From an uncultured Eubacteriales bacterium (GTDB lineage: Bacteria > Bacillota > Clostridia > Oscillospirales > Oscillospiraceae): a stretch of 51,084 bases of DNA. Positions 48,416 to 51,084 of this stretch are shown here, piece after piece; the stretch's first letter is position 1, and each line of letters starts with the position of its first letter. A model generated the notes under the pieces. That model was not told the origin of the DNA. It did not search any database and saw only the letters and a list, made by a program, of their open reading frames with translations. The translations under genes and the position numbers were made by a program. Where the stretch lies: NCBI GenBank assembly GCA_900544705.1, contig UQWH01000009.1, forward strand, positions 1 to 51,084. The letters run 5' to 3'.

Positions 48416-49090
48416 TCACGCCATCAAAAAAGGTTGCGAAGGAGTATAACGCTTCTGCATCGTCAACGGAACATTTTTGCCAATTCGGTAGAGCATCGCA
48501 TCCGAAACGGTCATGTTCACATCCCACGCAACACCGTATCCGCCCGTCTGCATCTGCACATGCTGAAAATAGTCCGTCTTCTTGAGAAGGATCTGAAACG
48601 CCTTCGTCTTTTCAAAGTGCTTCTGCAAATCGCACTTCTTCACCGCGCCATCCCGGAAAAATACCAGCAAGCAATGATTTTCCAGCGGTAGCACATCTTC
48701 AATTCTCTTGGAGAAGCGCTTCGTAATTTCTTCCGGAAGCTCCTTCTCATCAATGGGAACGAGGTAGTAATCGTCCTGCGCGCATCGCCCCATTGCCAGC
48801 ATCAATAGCTCGTACTCATCGTATTCCTTCAGATGATTGTCGCGCAAAATCTCGCCAATGTTCTGGCGGTCGGTCGGAACGATCCGCTGCTCCACCCAGA
48901 TTTTGCTCCAATAGGAATTGACTGTGGTTTCTCCGCGCTTCACAAAGGAGTCCAGCAGCAGCGGTGTCTCCCATGCGTCTGCGTTCTCCGGCAGCTCAAT
49001 GTAGAATCGCTTTTCCTGCTCGTAGTACAGGAGGTACGCCAGATCCTTCTGCTCCTGCGATGATTCATCTCGAATGGCAAAAATCTTCAT
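48416..49090 (-). CDS. HipA-associated partner protein with DUF2442-like C-terminal domain
   Basis: A 224-residue protein. Residues about 1-125 (LLLDSFVKRGETTVNSYWSK, WVEQRIVPTDRQNIGEILRD) resemble the N-terminal part seen next to compact HipA kinases. Residues about 140-220 (PLENHCLLVFFRDGAVKKCD, LYRIGKNVPL) match the DUF2442 pattern of small antitoxin-like proteins. It overlaps the kinase gene by 26 bp, so the two are translated together. A reasonable reading is a regulator or antitoxin of the kinase. No experimental family function is known. Confidence 0.65.
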   Translation of the reverse strand: MKIFAIRDESSQEQKDLAYLLYYEQEKRFYIELPENADAWETPLLLDSFVKRGETTVNSYWSKIWVEQRIVPTDRQNIGEILRDNHLKEYDEYELLMLAMGRCAQDDYYLVPIDEKELPEEITKRFSKRIEDVLPLENHCLLVFFRDGAVKKCDLQKHFEKTKAFQILLKKTDYFQHVQMQTGGYGVAWDVNMTVSDAMLYRIGKNVPLTMQKRYTPSQPFLMA

Positions 49091-49883
49091 ACGTGCACCA
49101 CCTTTTCCAAATCATTTCCCATATCTTGTTCTGGAGCGTCTGAGAGATCACACCGTCCAGTCCTTCCAGCAGAACCGGCCTGTCGCTCTCGTGCAGCGGC
49201 GTCAACTCCGGCACTTTATCCTTCGGAATAATGCGCAGGTTATCCCATGTGGACTTCGAGCCAATATAGTTGTTACAAGGTTTGTCAGCAATCACATCAA
49301 ATTTTGCCGCCGCAACATCATCGGGACAACTGCAAAGCAGCGAAAGTCCGTGGTCAAACAGGGGCGCCAGACGAATCGTCTTCTTTCGGCTGTTGCGCAG
49401 CACCTCAATATTGGCACCGTGGCGATCCCGGTTCAGGATCAGATAGTCTACGATCAGCATCTGATAAACATAGTCTTCCCATCCCATACGGATGCAGAAA
49501 TCCAAAGCGGACTCATCCGGCAACGCTTCCAGCTCCTTATAGGCATCCAAAGCGGTCTTAGACTCGCTCTTTTCCTTGAAATCCTCCGAGGCGCAGAGAT
49601 AAACCTCGTGGGTTCTGCCATCCACCGAAACATCCGCATGGATCAGTTGATAGGACAGATGAGGAATCCCCAATATCGTCAGCAGCCGGTCAACGATCAG
49701 CTCGTTCACGCATTCATGCCCAATGATACCGCGTGCTTTATCAAAGTTTGAAAGCTTATAGTAAGTCTTTGTTCCGCCGAGTTCGGAGTACGCTTTCAGA
49801 AAAGAACCGCCAATCCCCAAAGAATTGCGGTTGGTAGACCATGACAAATAGGTCAGATCCTGCTTTTCTTTCATCAGCTGCAT
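49065..49883 (-). CDS. Compact HipA-like serine/threonine kinase
   Basis: A 272-residue kinase that is much shorter than classical HipA (about 440) and lacks its N-terminal subdomain. Residues visible: the ATP-lysine region GTKTYYKLSNFD, GHECVNELIVDRLLTILGIP, the catalytic loop YLILNRDRHGANIEVL (N151, D153, H155) and the metal-binding LAPLFDHGLSLL (D177). HipA kinases phosphorylate tRNA synthetases and induce dormancy. The start ATG follows GAGGTGAGG. It forms a two-gene unit with the DUF2442-like partner, no HipB-type DNA-binding gene being present. Confidence 0.82.
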   Translation of the reverse strand: MQLMKEKQDLTYLSWSTNRNSLGIGGSFLKAYSELGGTKTYYKLSNFDKARGIIGHECVNELIVDRLLTILGIPHLSYQLIHADVSVDGRTHEVYLCASEDFKEKSESKTALDAYKELEALPDESALDFCIRMGWEDYVYQMLIVDYLILNRDRHGANIEVLRNSRKKTIRLAPLFDHGLSLLCSCPDDVAAAKFDVIADKPCNNYIGSKSTWDNLRIIPKDKVPELTPLHESDRPVLLEGLDGVISQTLQNKIWEMIWKRWCTYEDFCHSR

Positions 49884-50017
49884 GTATACCTCACCTCAAA
49901 ATCATTATATCCTTTTACTTGTCATACGTCAAGTCGATTGTGACGCAAGGATCAGAGACAAATAGCGTTCTGCCCTTCAATATGTAAACTGTATCGAAGG
50001 GGCAGAACGCTATTCTT

Positions 50018-50458
50018 TTACATTTCTTCCAGAACTGCTGAGATTCGTTTAAGCAGCAGTTGATACCGCTTCGCTGTATCCGGATTCTTTCCGCAATACT
50101 TTCTGTCCATCTCCTCGTTTGGTTCGTACTCTACAGGAATATTGTAGAGGTCAAATTGCTCGATGGTAAGGTCAATATAGTGTCCGTTGATCTTATTGAA
50201 GTAATGTGTCCCTCCGCCGTCAACACGAATGCGGTGGATCGATCCGCCGAACATATCATAAACCAGCATAGCCGTAATGGCGCACTGCCCATAAGAAGGA
50301 TCTGTATTGACCCATTCAGCCTGACAGGAAGGATATGCCGTTTCCTTGCACCATGCTTTTCTCAAAATCTGATATAAGTCGCCTAGTGTTACTATTGCTG
50401 GATGGCCAATCTTTTTTCGCTTTGTGTCGCTGTATTCTTCTCCGTAAAACTTTCGCAT
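50018..50458 (-). CDS. YunG-like protein
   Basis: A 146-residue protein. YPSCQAEWVNTDPSYGQCAI, VYDMFGGSIHRIRVDGGGTH, YFNKINGHYIDLT and IPVEYEP give the YunG-family order of a Cys (GQCA), a His (THYFN) and an Asp (IDLT), which looks like a papain-type catalytic triad. The family is found in Firmicutes and is uncharacterised; it is often close to mobile elements. It sits 4 bp after the stop of the ATPase gene on the same strand. Confidence 0.72.
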   Translation of the reverse strand: MRKFYGEEYSDTKRKKIGHPAIVTLGDLYQILRKAWCKETAYPSCQAEWVNTDPSYGQCAITAMLVYDMFGGSIHRIRVDGGGTHYFNKINGHYIDLTIEQFDLYNIPVEYEPNEEMDRKYCGKNPDTAKRYQLLLKRISAVLEEM

Positions 50459-50462
50459 TTAT

Positions 50463-51084
50463 TCATCCTCCTTTGTTCATATGTCTCAGATATTCTTCCA
50501 CGTTCTGATACGAAATGCCATCTACCATTTGGCTTTCCCCGCGGTAGAGGACGAACTTTCTGCTGATCGGGCCATAGCGATGCTCCGTCTGGGCGCACTT
50601 TTCCGCGTCGATCAGATGGCAATACTGCTGCGGCGCAGCTTCCACGCTGTGCTTGATCTCGAAAATCCGGCAGGAGCCCGCCTCCGGATCAAACACCACC
50701 ATATCAAATTCGCCCACAGGGAATTGCAGCACAAACACCTGCTTTTTCGGGTTTGCCAGCTTGGTTTCCAGCAGGACGATATCCTCCAGCATCCGCCTTT
50801 TGATCTCGGTCAGGATGCGTTGCTGCACGGCGGTGCGCTCTGCCAGAGACAGCGCGCTGAATGTCTCGTCCAGCAGCAGACTGCGGATCAGTGCGTCCGC
50901 CTGTGCATAGCGCAGACCCGGCTGCGCAATCACCGTGCGGCTGGACTTCGTGCTGACATCCGGAAGGTGCAGCACGTCGATCTCCTGCGTCAGGTCCAGC
51001 AAATCCAGATATTCCTTGATCTCCGCCGTGTGAACATCGTCCAGCGCTACGGTCTGCTCTGCCCTGTTGCGGATCTCCAGCAGC
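50463..51084 (-). CDS. DUF4143-type ATP-binding protein, C-terminal part (runs off window)
   Basis: The frame stays open to the right edge (LLEIRNRAEQTVALDDVHTA and onward), so this is the last 206 or so residues of a larger protein. The TTG at 51002 is internal, not the start. Conserved pieces are QPGLRYAQADALIRSLLLDE and the PD-(D/E)XK-like nuclease strand pair GEFDMVVFDPEAGSCRIFEI followed by KHS, then RKFVLYRGE and ISYQNVEEYL. This is the C-terminal DUF4143/nuclease-like half of AAA-type ATPases common in gut anaerobes. The ATPase half is outside the window. Confidence 0.72.
   Translation of the reverse strand, partial: LLEIRNRAEQTVALDDVHTAEIKEYLDLLDLTQEIDVLHLPDVSTKSSRTVIAQPGLRYAQADALIRSLLLDETFSALSLAERTAVQQRILTEIKRRMLEDIVLLETKLANPKKQVFVLQFPVGEFDMVVFDPEAGSCRIFEIKHSVEAAPQQYCHLIDAEKCAQTEHRYGPISRKFVLYRGESQMVDGISYQNVEEYLRHMNKGG

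Noticed and set aside
50463..51002. TTG at 51002 as the start of a short gene
   Set aside because: The frame remains open without a stop to the right edge and homology does not begin there; it is the C-terminal part of a longer protein.

Overview
The window looks like the chromosome of a GC-rich, endospore-forming Clostridia member, most likely in or near the Oscillospiraceae. The evidence is an alpha/beta small acid-soluble spore protein, a sigma-K gene fragment, ribosomal protein L27 with the Firmicutes leader that Prp protease removes, an NfnAB pair, a LytR-CpsA-Psr protein and an LTA-synthase-type sulfatase. No ribosomal RNA or species-level marker is present, so the genus is not assigned.

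Layout, left to right. 0-2.1 kb: a sugar-catabolism unit (end of an SDR dehydrogenase, a TIM-barrel isomerase/epimerase) and its GntR regulator; both promoters carry the same operator-like palindrome. 2.1-4.5 kb: a scrapyard of broken MarR/MATE genes and conjugative-element genes, abutting two tRNA-Ser genes. 4.8-9.4 kb: a minus-strand operon tagA-like, tmk-like, DJ-1/PfpI, mltG, U32. 9.4-10.9 kb: a decarboxylase beta subunit with a tiny gamma-like partner. 11-15.9 kb: CD1247-type zinc ribbon, efp, M24 peptidase, YqeG phosphatase, an unknown protein, xerD and a membrane protein. 16.3-21.6 kb: a TIGR04086-like protein, tRNA-Val, and a cobalamin-riboswitch operon encoding a transcobalamin-like (DUF4430) anchored protein, EcfT and a two-ATPase/S-component fusion. 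21.9-24.8 kb: obgE, a GNAT enzyme, rpmA-prp-rplU. 24.9-26.2 kb: ApbE and a NusG-II protein. 26.5-31.4 kb: a TetR regulator translationally coupled to a 1394-residue surface protein. 31.5-45 kb: CBS protein, nfnA-nfnB, gluQ-RS, LCP, MATE, spore protein, a free-standing structured RNA gene, an aminotransferase, an LTA-synthase-like protein, two G3E GTPases (one with a long His/Asp-rich segment), and a DUF5662 protein.

45.1 kb to the right edge is the most striking part. The 3' half of sigK begins abruptly at the residue where the Bacillus skin element interrupts sigK, directly abutting a large serine recombinase. Everything to the right (Fic protein, a compact HipA-like kinase with a DUF2442-like partner, a YunG-like protein, the end of a DUF4143-type ATPase) is therefore probably cargo of a skin-like element whose other end, with the 5' half of sigK, lies beyond the window.

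The three best candidates for undescribed biology are the skin-like element with toxin/kinase cargo, the B12-controlled ECF importer with a human-transcobalamin-like capture domain, and the propeller/beta-rich/coiled-coil membrane-anchored giant protein controlled by its own TetR regulator.
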